Assembly: GCA_003565055.1 (NCBI GenBank)
Contig: PXDM01000116.1
Coordinates: 1-8,878 of the forward strand
Reading direction: 5' to 3'
From: Paracoccaceae bacterium
GTDB lineage: Bacteria > Pseudomonadota > Alphaproteobacteria > Rhodobacterales > Rhodobacteraceae
DNA: 8,878 nucleotides
The notes beneath the pieces were generated by a model. The model did not search any database and was not told where the DNA came from. It saw only the letters and a list, made by a program, of their open reading frames with translations. The number at the start of each line of letters is the position of its first letter. Within the stretch, counting starts at the first letter, position 1. Of the stretch, positions 1-5,450 are shown piece by piece. A program made the translations under genes and the position numbers.

Positions 1-354
1 CCGCCACTCTCGGGCTTCTGGGCGAAATATCTCATCGTGAAGGCCGCGATCGAGCTTGATATGTGGTTCGTCACATTCGTTTCGCTGCTGGTGGGCCTGC
101 TCACGATCTATTCGATGACGAAAATCTGGGGCTATGCGTTCTGGAAACCTCATCCCGAAGGCTATGACCCGACACCCGACCGCGCACCTGCACGTGTGAC
201 TGCGGCGATGATCGCTCCGATTGCGGCGCTCGCGGCGATGACCATCCTCATCGGCTTCTACCCCGAGCCCTTCGTGCAATTCGCGCAGACTGCGGCCACG
301 CAACTGCTCGACCCGAGTGATTACGTCACGACTGTCCTGGGAGCACAGCCATGA
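1..354 (+). CDS. mrpD: Na+/H+ antiporter subunit D (MrpD/MnhD), C-terminal part
   Basis: Partial gene: the reading frame is open from base 1, so only the last 117 residues are present. MrpD is a membrane subunit related to the NuoL/M/N proton-channel subunits of complex I and belongs to the multisubunit Mrp cation/proton antiporter. The first visible residues (PPLSGFWAKYLI) match the conserved P-x-SGFW-K segment of this family. Two hydrophobic segments follow, roughly residues 20-42 and 68-88 of the visible part, with a polar loop containing WKPHPEG between them. The stop overlaps the mrpE start by four bases (ATGA), and the E, F and G subunits follow in the usual order, which supports D rather than a Nuo subunit or MrpA. 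The missing N-terminal part should lie just outside the window. Confidence 0.9.
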   Translation, partial: PPLSGFWAKYLIVKAAIELDMWFVTFVSLLVGLLTIYSMTKIWGYAFWKPHPEGYDPTPDRAPARVTAAMIAPIAALAAMTILIGFYPEPFVQFAQTAATQLLDPSDYVTTVLGAQP

Positions 355-830
355 ACGGACTCCTGCTCAACCTGATCCTCGCCTTCGCCTGGGGCGCGAT
401 GACAGCCGATTTCAGCGTCCTGTCGCTCGCCACAGGCGCAGTGCTCGGCTTCTTCGCGCTCTGGCTCTCGGCCCCGCTGACCGGGATCGACGACACCTAT
501 TTCAAACGCTTCTGGCGCTCGGTCTATCTGGCCGGGTTCTTCCTGTGGGAATTGCTGCTGTCATCGGTCAAGGTCGCCTGGGACGTGATCCGCCCGGTTC
601 CGCAGAACAATCCTGCGCTGATCGAAGTGCCCCTGACTGTCAAAAGCGATTTCGAGATCCTGCTGCTGACCAATCTGATTTCGCTCACACCTGGCACCCT
701 GAGCGTGGATGTCACCGATGATCGCGAGACATTGATCGTGCATGCCATGTTCGCAGATGATGCCGAAGCGATCATTGACGATATCAAGAACGGGTTTGAG
801 CGCCTGATCATGGGAGTGTTTGAAAAATGA
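351..830 (+). CDS. mrpE: Na+/H+ antiporter subunit E (MrpE/MnhE)
   Basis: A 159-residue membrane subunit of the Mrp antiporter, at the usual length for MrpE. Hydrophobic segments cover about residues 4-40. The middle carries the family pattern around SVYLAGFFLWELLLSSVKVAWDVI (read here as two short adjoining runs, about residues 62-86). A soluble C-terminal domain contains the hallmark TNLISLTPGTLSVDV region (about residues 106-121), where LTPGT is highly conserved. The start is supported by GGGAG seven bases before the ATG. It overlaps mrpD by four bases and mrpF by four bases, so translation is probably coupled. MrpE is needed for assembly or full activity of the complex in studied bacteria, but its own chemistry is not defined. 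Confidence 0.95.
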   Translation: MNGLLLNLILAFAWGAMTADFSVLSLATGAVLGFFALWLSAPLTGIDDTYFKRFWRSVYLAGFFLWELLLSSVKVAWDVIRPVPQNNPALIEVPLTVKSDFEILLLTNLISLTPGTLSVDVTDDRETLIVHAMFADDAEAIIDDIKNGFERLIMGVFEK

Positions 831-1156
831 GTGGATCGCTATTTCTGCAAATCGCCACCCAACTCTCGCTTGGCCTGATCCTGATCGGAATGGCCGTTGC
901 CTTCGTGCGCGTGGCCAAGGGGCCGTCCCTCGCCGATCGCGTTGTGGCGCTCGACATGATGACTGTGACCATCATCTCGTTCTGCGGGGTTTATGCTGTG
1001 TTCATGGACGAGCCTTCGCTCCTCGATGTCGCTATTGTGCTGGCGCTCGTTGGGTTCCTCGCGACCGTGGCGCTTGCGCGCTATGCTGAACGCCGGATCG
1101 CGCGCGACGGGGCGGATAGGTCAGAAACCTCGGAATTGGAGACGCGCCATGAGTGA
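827..1156 (+). CDS. mrpF: Na+/H+ antiporter subunit F (MrpF/MnhF)
   Basis: A 109-residue protein with three predicted membrane helices (about residues 7-29, 43-60 and 65-87) and the conserved GPSLADRVVALD motif after the first helix (about residues 32-43), which is diagnostic of MrpF/PhaF. The C-terminal tail is charged and cytoplasmic-looking. The ATG is preceded by GGGAG at about ten bases, lies in the end of mrpE (ATGA overlap), and fits the length of the family. It overlaps mrpG by eight bases. In some bacteria MrpF homologues were linked to efflux of organic anions as well as Na+/H+ exchange, but here the operon context points to the antiporter complex. Confidence 0.95.
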   Translation: MSGSLFLQIATQLSLGLILIGMAVAFVRVAKGPSLADRVVALDMMTVTIISFCGVYAVFMDEPSLLDVAIVLALVGFLATVALARYAERRIARDGADRSETSELETRHE

Positions 1157-1454
1157 TGTGATTGTCGGGCTTCTGCTGATCGCCGGGGCGGCTTTCGTGC
1201 TGATCGCGGCCATCGGTGTGGTGCGTCTGCCCGATCTCCTGACGCGGATGCATGCTTCGACCAAGGCTGGCACCTTGGGCGCGCTTCTGGTGCTTGCAGG
1301 GCTTGCGATCTTCATCGGCACGGGTGAGGTGGTGAGCAAAGCCATTGCCACAGCACTCTTCCTGCTGCTGACTGCGCCGATTGCGGCGCATATGATCGGG
1401 CGGGCCCATGCCCGGATGATGCAGAAACTGGATGCGCGCCAAGAAAGCGACTGA
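1149..1454 (+). CDS. mrpG: Na+/H+ antiporter subunit G (MrpG/MnhG)
   Basis: A 101-residue protein with three hydrophobic segments (about residues 4-24, 43-62 and 66-86) and the MrpG signature RLPDLLTRMHASTKAGTLG (about residues 25-43), in which the R-x-x-D-x-x-x-R-x-H pattern and the KAGTLG run are conserved. A short charged tail ends the protein, as is typical of the family. The ATG at 1149 is chosen because GGAG lies seven bases upstream and the upstream in-frame extension has no such support; this gives an eight-base overlap with mrpF. It is the last gene of the antiporter operon here, since the next gene lies on the other strand. Confidence 0.95.
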   Translation: MSDVIVGLLLIAGAAFVLIAAIGVVRLPDLLTRMHASTKAGTLGALLVLAGLAIFIGTGEVVSKAIATALFLLLTAPIAAHMIGRAHARMMQKLDARQESD

Positions 1455-1473
1455 TTGGCGTCCGCGTCAGGTG

Positions 1474-1500
1474 GAGGCGGCGTATCAGCCACGCCCCCTC
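1474..1500. terminator. Hairpin between the convergent mrpG and ggpS genes
   Basis: An inverted repeat with ten-base arms at 1474-1483 and 1491-1500, nine of ten positions paired, and a seven-base loop. It fills most of the 58-base gap between two convergent operons, so it could end transcription from either side. There is no T-run after it on either strand, so it is not a classical intrinsic terminator and may instead protect 3' ends. Confidence 0.4.
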
Positions 1501-1512
1501 GGAGAACGTGTT

Positions 1513-3030
1513 TCAGGCCGCAGGGCGCGCATCTGAAAGTTTGGCGCGCATGTCGCGCAGGGCCTCGAAATGGGCCATCTCCGCCTCGGTCCAGGCCCCG
1601 ATATCCCAAAGCCGGGCCGAGCGCTGCAGCGCCTGCATACGCGCTTCCTGCTCCTCCAGCGACATGGCCAGCGCCTGATCGAGCGCGGCATCCATTGAGG
1701 CATGCGAGAAGGGATTGACCGGGATCGCGCCTTCCAGAAGCACCGCACAGCCAGCGAATTCCGACAGGATCAACGCACCCGGATGCCCCGTACGGCGCGC
1801 CGCGCAGAACTCCGACGCCACAAGGTTCAACCCATCCGCCAGAGGCGTGATCGAGGCGAAATCCGCGGCCCCGTAATAGGCCACAAGCTGCGCCAGCGGG
1901 ATCGCCTGGCTGATCAGCGCCACAGGCTGCCATTCCAGACTGCCATAGCTGCCATTGATCCGCCCGGTCAGCGTCTCGATGCGTTCCTGCACCTCCGCAT
2001 AAGCCGTCATGTTGCGATTGGCCCCGACCGAGACCAGCATCAAGCGCACCTTGCCGCGCAACTCCGGTCGGCGCTGCAAGAGCCGCTCGAAGGCTTCGAG
2101 CTGCTCGATATTGCCCTTGGTGTAATCCGTCCGCGACACGGACAGACAGAGCTTGCACTCCCCCAGATCCGCCCGGATATTCGCGATCCGCGCTTCCACA
2201 TCCGGCGCGCGGGCGAGGCTCTGGATATAGTCGTAATTCACGCCCACAGGGCTCGTATGGATCGCCACGCGTGCGCCCTTATGCTCCAGCGTCAGGGGCG
2301 TAACGCGGTCATTCAGCGCCACCCCGGTTGCCGACAGCGCTGCGGGCGTATCCTGATCCTCGATCAGCCGCGCTCCGGTCAGCGAGCGCGCCACTGCTGC
2401 GAAATTCTGCGCATAGCGGGGGATATGGAATCCCACAGAATCGCATCTCAGCAGGCTTTCGACGATCTCGCCGCGCCAAGGCAGCACGTTGAACATATCC
2501 GGCCCCGGAAACGGCGTGTGGTGGTAAAAACAGATCGTCGCATTGGGTTTGAGCTGGCGCAGATAGGCCGGGACCAGCCAGAGATTATAGTCATGCACCC
2601 AGATCACGGCGTCGTCGGTCGCCTGTTCGGCGGCGGCTTCGGCGAAAGCCCAGTTCACATGACGGAAGGTCGGCCAATCCACCGGGTCGTAGTTATAGCG
2701 CTCCTTGAACCCGTGCAGGATCGGCCAGAAGGCTTCCTTGGAGGTGACGTGATAAAAACTGCGCACCTGTTCCATCGTCAAAGGCAGACGACTGACAGAA
2801 TAGGTGCCGAAACTGTCTGAGATCTCCACCACCGGCTCAAACCCCGGATTGGACGTGTCCTCCGCTTCTTTCCAGGCGACCCATGCACCGTGATTGGCGC
2901 GGCCCAGAAAGCCCTTGAGCGTCGGCACGATCCCGTTCGGGCTGGAATTCTCGCGGTAAACGATGCCCTCCTCAGTCTCGACTTCCTCGTAAGGTTGGCG
3001 ATGATAAACGATGACCAGATCAGATTTCAT
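1513..3030 (-). CDS. ggpS: Glucosylglycerol-phosphate synthase (GgpS, GT20 family)
   Basis: A 505-residue GT20 glycosyltransferase, near the roughly 500 residues of cyanobacterial GgpS. GgpS joins glucose from ADP-glucose to glycerol-3-phosphate, giving glucosylglycerol-phosphate, the first step to the compatible solute glucosylglycerol. Features that separate it from the related trehalose-phosphate synthase OtsA, judged against the Synechocystis GgpS sequence as I recall it, are the N-terminal LVIVYHRQPYEEV, the SSPNGIVPTLK run (about residues 29-39) and FYHVTSKEAFWPILH (about 92-106). Catalytic and donor-site positions of the family are present: WVHDYN (H146, D147), HHTPFP (170-175), R300 and K305 in RTDYTKG, D399, and E407 in DGLNLVASE. 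The family PLRDG motif reads PLADG. Its start overlaps the stop of the upstream phosphatase gene by ATGA, so it is probably translated by coupling. The call over OtsA is confident; donor preference is not tested. Confidence 0.92.
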   Translation of the reverse strand: MKSDLVIVYHRQPYEEVETEEGIVYRENSSPNGIVPTLKGFLGRANHGAWVAWKEAEDTSNPGFEPVVEISDSFGTYSVSRLPLTMEQVRSFYHVTSKEAFWPILHGFKERYNYDPVDWPTFRHVNWAFAEAAAEQATDDAVIWVHDYNLWLVPAYLRQLKPNATICFYHHTPFPGPDMFNVLPWRGEIVESLLRCDSVGFHIPRYAQNFAAVARSLTGARLIEDQDTPAALSATGVALNDRVTPLTLEHKGARVAIHTSPVGVNYDYIQSLARAPDVEARIANIRADLGECKLCLSVSRTDYTKGNIEQLEAFERLLQRRPELRGKVRLMLVSVGANRNMTAYAEVQERIETLTGRINGSYGSLEWQPVALISQAIPLAQLVAYYGAADFASITPLADGLNLVASEFCAARRTGHPGALILSEFAGCAVLLEGAIPVNPFSHASMDAALDQALAMSLEEQEARMQALQRSARLWDIGAWTEAEMAHFEALRDMRAKLSDARPAA

Positions 3031-3806
3031 GCCGAGACCTCCGGGACATTGGGATGCAGGTCATGCGCGGCGATGGCCTCAAGGATGCCCCCCGCCCCGA
3101 TGCAACTGCAGTGATAGGCCAACGGCAGATCGCGTGTCGCCGCCAGCAATTCAGGTTCCGCGCCGCCCACAACCGCGCCATGCAGACCTGTCTGGAACAT
3201 CGACAGATCGTTCAATGTGTCGCCCGCGACGAGCACCTGATCGCGCGGCAGCTTCAACTCTAACAGCAGCCGAAGCAAGGACGGTCCCTTGCTGACCCCC
3301 TTGGGCAGAATGTCGATGAAGCAGCCATGCGAATCGATCACGTCCACGTCCAGCCCATCCAGAACCTGCAGAGCGTCAGGATTGAAACGGTCGTCATACT
3401 GGTACGACAGCCGATGCCGGAAAGGCGCGGATTGCAACCACAGGCCGCGTATGCCTGCGAGTCGCGTCCGCACGGGCTCTTCCATGCCGGACCAGACCCG
3501 CTTGATCGGCGCTTCGAGTCGCGCGATAGGCTGCACTGTGCCGTCGACAAATTGCGCGATGGTGGTCCCGACATCGCCAATCACATAGGAGGGCGCAGGG
3601 ACCTCACCTGACGCGCAGAGCTTTGTGATGAAATCCGGGTCTCGTCCCGTTACGAAGATCAGCTGCGCTGTCGATGGATGATCCCGGAGCCAGCGATAGA
3701 GGGTGTTTCGATCTTCAGAGGTCCCACCGAGGAAGGTGCCGTCAAGATCCGTCGCAAGGATGAAGGGGCGGGGTCCAGTCTCGGACGAGATTTCTGCAAA
3801 TGTCAT
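3027..3806 (-). CDS. HAD-IIB phosphatase, probable glucosylglycerol-phosphate phosphatase
   Basis: A 259-residue HAD superfamily phosphatase of the IIB type (like sucrose-phosphate and mannosyl-3-phosphoglycerate phosphatases). Motif I is DLDGT with nucleophile D20 and acid/base D22, motif II is FVTGRD with T53, the motif III lysine is K173 in VSKGPS, and motif IV is GDTLND (195-200). A cap domain lies between motifs II and III. It is the first gene of a two-gene unit and overlaps ggpS by four bases, so its likely substrate is the GgpS product, giving free glucosylglycerol. That is inference: it is much shorter than cyanobacterial GgpP (about 420 residues) and resembles the HAD part of fused GgpP-GgpS enzymes. 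The ATG at 3806 is preferred because it puts DLDGT about 20 residues in; another ATG at 3818 and a TTG at 3854 are possible. No good ribosome binding site is seen before any of them. Confidence 0.82.
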   Translation of the reverse strand: MTFAEISSETGPRPFILATDLDGTFLGGTSEDRNTLYRWLRDHPSTAQLIFVTGRDPDFITKLCASGEVPAPSYVIGDVGTTIAQFVDGTVQPIARLEAPIKRVWSGMEEPVRTRLAGIRGLWLQSAPFRHRLSYQYDDRFNPDALQVLDGLDVDVIDSHGCFIDILPKGVSKGPSLLRLLLELKLPRDQVLVAGDTLNDLSMFQTGLHGAVVGGAEPELLAATRDLPLAYHCSCIGAGGILEAIAAHDLHPNVPEVSA

Positions 3807-3813
3807 GATCGGG

Positions 3814-3841
3814 AGCATAACGCAGATCAGGCCGATGTCCA
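3814..3841 (-). promoter_or_regulatory. Putative promoter of the phosphatase-ggpS unit
   Basis: On the minus strand, TGGACA (5 of 6 bases matching the -35 consensus, 3836-3841) is followed after 16 bases by TATGCT (4 of 6 for the -10, 3814-3819). The expected transcription start falls at about 3807, next to the ATG at 3806, so the mRNA would be leaderless or nearly so. This fits the missing Shine-Dalgarno sequence and the short 46-base gap to the upstream terminator. It is a by-eye match. Confidence 0.4.
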
Positions 3842-3852
3842 AAGCGACGGCC

Positions 3853-3877
3853 AAAAAAGCGGCAGCGCCTCTGCCGC
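3853..3877 (-). terminator. Second intrinsic terminator downstream of the cold-shock gene
   Basis: A perfect seven-base-pair stem (arms 3859-3865 and 3871-3877, five-base loop, GC-rich) followed on the minus strand by six T residues (3853-3858). It has the form of a Rho-independent terminator and lies just after the first terminator, so transcription from the cold-shock gene appears to be stopped twice before the phosphatase gene. Confidence 0.75.
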
Positions 3878-3879
3878 AA

Positions 3880-3909
3880 AGAAAAAGCCGCCCAAAAATT
3901 GGGCGACTT
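3880..3909 (-). terminator. First intrinsic terminator downstream of the cold-shock gene
   Basis: A perfect stem with arms 3889-3895 and 3899-3905 around a three-base loop; three more pairs (3885-3887 with 3907-3909) extend it past one mismatch. On the minus strand it is followed by a T-rich tract (TTTTTCTTT), as expected for a Rho-independent terminator of the cold-shock transcript. Confidence 0.8.
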
Positions 3910-3941
3910 CAAACTCTCACAACGCATACGCCCCGAAGCCC

Positions 3942-3953
3942 GGGACGCGTCCC
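3942..3953. repeat. Perfect 12-base palindrome right after the cold-shock stop codon
   Basis: GGGACGCGTCCC reads the same on both strands and abuts the cold-shock stop codon at 3954-3956. In the mRNA it would sit directly behind the terminating ribosome. It could be a DNA-binding site or simply part of the structured 3' end; no T-run follows it. Confidence 0.55.
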
Positions 3954-4160
3954 TTACGCGAGGGTCAGGTTGCTGGCGGATTCGCGGCCATCGCGGCCTT
4001 TTTCCAGATCGAAGGTCACTTTCTGACCGTCGTCCAGACCGCGCAGACCTGCGCGCTCAACAGCGGAAATATGGACGAAAACGTCCTTGGAACCGCCATC
4101 GGGTTGAATGAAGCCAAAACCTTTGGTTGCGTTGAACCATTTCACTGTGCCAGTGGCCAT
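3954..4160 (-). CDS. Cold-shock domain protein, CspA family
   Basis: A 68-residue single cold-shock domain, the usual length for CspA-type RNA chaperones that bind single-stranded nucleic acid and melt mRNA structure. It begins MATGTVKWFN and has RNP1 as KGFGFI (residues 13-18) and RNP2 as VFVHI (27-31), with the nucleic-acid-stacking aromatics W8, F15, F17, F28 and H30 in place. The start at 4160 is fixed by AGGAGA six bases upstream, and a longer GTG-started reading from 4190 has no such support. The gene is followed by a palindrome and two tandem terminators. A structured leader of unknown length precedes it, which in other Csp genes contributes to temperature control. Several paralogues are normal in these bacteria, so cold induction cannot be assumed. 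Confidence 0.95.
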   Translation of the reverse strand: MATGTVKWFNATKGFGFIQPDGGSKDVFVHISAVERAGLRGLDDGQKVTFDLEKGRDGRESASNLTLA

Positions 4161-4166
4161 GTGAAG

Positions 4167-4172
4167 TCTCCT
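4167..4172 (-). promoter_or_regulatory. Ribosome binding site deciding the cold-shock gene start
   Basis: AGGAGA on the minus strand, six bases before the ATG at 4160. It sets the start at MATGTVKWFN rather than at the upstream GTG. Confidence 0.8.
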
Positions 4173-4181
4173 GATAGTTAT

Positions 4182-4203
4182 GCTGCCCACGACATGCGGC
4201 AGC
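4182..4203 (-). other. Hairpin in the leader of the cold-shock gene
   Basis: GCTGCC at 4182-4187 pairs with GGCAGC at 4198-4203 around a ten-base loop. It lies 22-43 bases before the start codon, just upstream of the ribosome binding site. Csp leaders of other bacteria fold differently at different temperatures, so this may be part of such a leader, but the fold has not been computed and the 5' end of the mRNA is unknown. Confidence 0.35.
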
Positions 4204-4301
4204 CCGGCTCAGTCAGTGCAAGATCGAAGTGACTGTAGCCGAAGCGGAGAACAGTGGTCGATAGAGGTAACGTCGCAGTTCTAAGATGGAGGTTGCACGC
4301 C

Positions 4302-4321
4302 TGAATTGCAAGCGCAATTCA
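4302..4321 (-). repeat. Perfect inverted repeat overlapping the GAPDH stop codon
   Basis: Eight-base arms at 4302-4309 and 4314-4321 with a four-base loop (core GAATTGC/GCAATTC). The distal arm includes the stop codon of the GAPDH gene. No T-run follows on the minus strand, so a classical terminator is unlikely; it could act as a 3'-end stem or as an operator for the downstream cold-shock gene, about 140 bases away. Confidence 0.5.
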
Positions 4322-5305
4322 TGAACCACCCTGAGAAATCCGCTCTGCCATGTCCAGCATCCGGCAGGAAAACGCCCATTCATTGTCGTACCAGCCGAAG
4401 ACGCGCAGCATGCCCGCATCGGTCAGCCGGGTCTCTGGCAGCGCCATCACGATGCTCTCGGGCCTCGCACGCAGATCGACCGAAACAAGTGGCCGCTCTG
4501 TCCAGCCGATGACTCCGCCCGCCTCGCGCAGGGCAGCATTGACGGCCTCAACCGTGACCGCGCTGCGCAGGGTCACCGCGAGGTCCACCGCCGAAACCGA
4601 GGCCGTCGGCACGCGCACCGCCGCCCCGAGCATGCGCCCTTTCAACTCCGGCAATACACGCTCTAGGAGAATCTGCGCGCTGGTTGTGGTCGGCACCATC
4701 GACATCGCCGCTGCCCGCGAGCGCGCCGGATCACCGCGCGGTGCATCAACGGTCGGCTGGCTGCCCGTGTAGCAATGCACTGTCGTCATGAAGCCCGTCT
4801 CGATCCCCCATCTGTCATTCAAGAGTCGCGCGAGCGGCGCGAGGGCGTTGGTTGTGCAGGAGGCATTGGAAATCAGCCGGTGCTCGGGCGTCACCTCGCC
4901 CTCATTCGCGCCGAGGACGACCGTGACTTCCGCAGCCTCTGACGGGCCGGAAATCAGTACGCGCTGCGCGCCCGCGCGCAAGCCGCGACGCGCGACCGCG
5001 ACTGTATCCGCGCGCCCGGTGCATTCCATCACCAGATCGACATCACCAAGATCGAGCGTCGAGAGATCCGCCGCATGCGTGAGCGGCAGCCGTCTGGCTC
5101 CGACATGCAGCGCCCCCTCGGAGAGATGAACATTCTCTCGCAAAGGGCCGTAAACGCTGTCATATTCCAGCAGATAGGCGCAATCCTGCGGCGTCGCGAT
5201 GTCATTGATCGCGACGATCTCGATAGCGGGCCAATGCCCCTGCAACCATGCGCGCAGCACAGTCCGCCCGATCCGGCCAAAGCCGTTGATGGCCACTCTC
5301 ACCAT
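4319..5305 (-). CDS. Type I glyceraldehyde-3-phosphate dehydrogenase paralogue
   Basis: A 328-residue protein, slightly shorter than the usual 333-336. GAPDH converts glyceraldehyde-3-phosphate, NAD+ and phosphate to 1,3-bisphosphoglycerate. The Rossmann motif NGFGRIGR is at 7-14 and D35 in AIND suggests NAD preference. The catalytic cysteine is C150 in SNASCTTN, the partner histidine H177 in TVHCYT, and R231 is in VRVPT; the C-terminal YDNEW is conserved. It diverges from housekeeping enzymes: SCTTNALAP instead of SCTTNCLAP, CYTGSQPTVD after the histidine, no histidine in the PHKD region (PRGD here), and PTTTSA where PTSTGAA is normal, which touches a phosphate-binding loop. The erythrose-4-phosphate dehydrogenase branch is an alternative. 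The start is chosen at MVRVAINGFG with AGGAGG and GGAG upstream; no other glycolytic gene adjoins it. Confidence 0.88.
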   Translation of the reverse strand: MVRVAINGFGRIGRTVLRAWLQGHWPAIEIVAINDIATPQDCAYLLEYDSVYGPLRENVHLSEGALHVGARRLPLTHAADLSTLDLGDVDLVMECTGRADTVAVARRGLRAGAQRVLISGPSEAAEVTVVLGANEGEVTPEHRLISNASCTTNALAPLARLLNDRWGIETGFMTTVHCYTGSQPTVDAPRGDPARSRAAAMSMVPTTTSAQILLERVLPELKGRMLGAAVRVPTASVSAVDLAVTLRSAVTVEAVNAALREAGGVIGWTERPLVSVDLRARPESIVMALPETRLTDAGMLRVFGWYDNEWAFSCRMLDMAERISQGGS

Positions 5306-5331
5306 GTCGTCTCCATCCTCCTGCGCCTTAC

Positions 5332-5393
5332 CTGCGACGATCCTGCGCGATTGTGCAAGCCATGTTTCTGATCCTCGGGCCAAATCGTCGCAG
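5332..5393. repeat. Spaced perfect 10-base inverted repeat in the divergent promoter region
   Basis: CTGCGACGAT at 5332-5341 and its exact reverse complement at 5384-5393, 42 bases apart. The pair lies in the 145-base region between the divergent GAPDH and methyltransferase genes. Centres are 52 bases (about five helical turns) apart, which would suit a regulator binding two sites on the same face. The overlapping stretch 5393-5404 is itself a near palindrome (GATCA, two bases, TGATC). No convincing -35/-10 pair is seen for either gene. Confidence 0.45.
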
Positions 5394-5450
5394 ATCATGT
5401 GATCCGCTCTCGCCTCCCGGTCGCGCGGGTGGCATGGAAGCAAGACGCAG

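Noticed and set aside
1121..2158. A 345-residue open frame on the minus strand across mrpG and the end of ggpS
   Set aside because: It runs out of frame through ggpS and antisense to mrpG, with low-complexity Ala/Gly/Arg composition and no domain.
1702..2820. A 372-residue open frame on the plus strand opposite ggpS
   Set aside because: It lies wholly antisense to a well-supported gene, is arginine- and histidine-rich in the manner of GC-rich shadow frames, and shows no recognisable domain.
1513..3030. Calling the GT20 enzyme trehalose-6-phosphate synthase (OtsA)
   Set aside because: The N-terminal YHRQPYEEV and SSPNGIVPTLK segments and the FYHVTSKEAFWPILH region fit GgpS rather than OtsA, so OtsA is the less likely reading.
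3807..3854. Longer N terminus of the phosphatase from a TTG at 3854
   Set aside because: The TTG lies in the T-run of the second csp terminator and would put the DLDGT motif unusually far from the N terminus.
3678..4232. A 184-residue open frame on the plus strand covering the terminators and the cold-shock gene
   Set aside because: It is antisense to the cold-shock gene and reads through two intrinsic terminators; no ribosome binding site or domain is seen.
4204..4318. A sigma-70 type promoter for the cold-shock gene
   Set aside because: Several TTGCA-like boxes occur, but none has an acceptable -10 at 16-18 bases, so no promoter is annotated.
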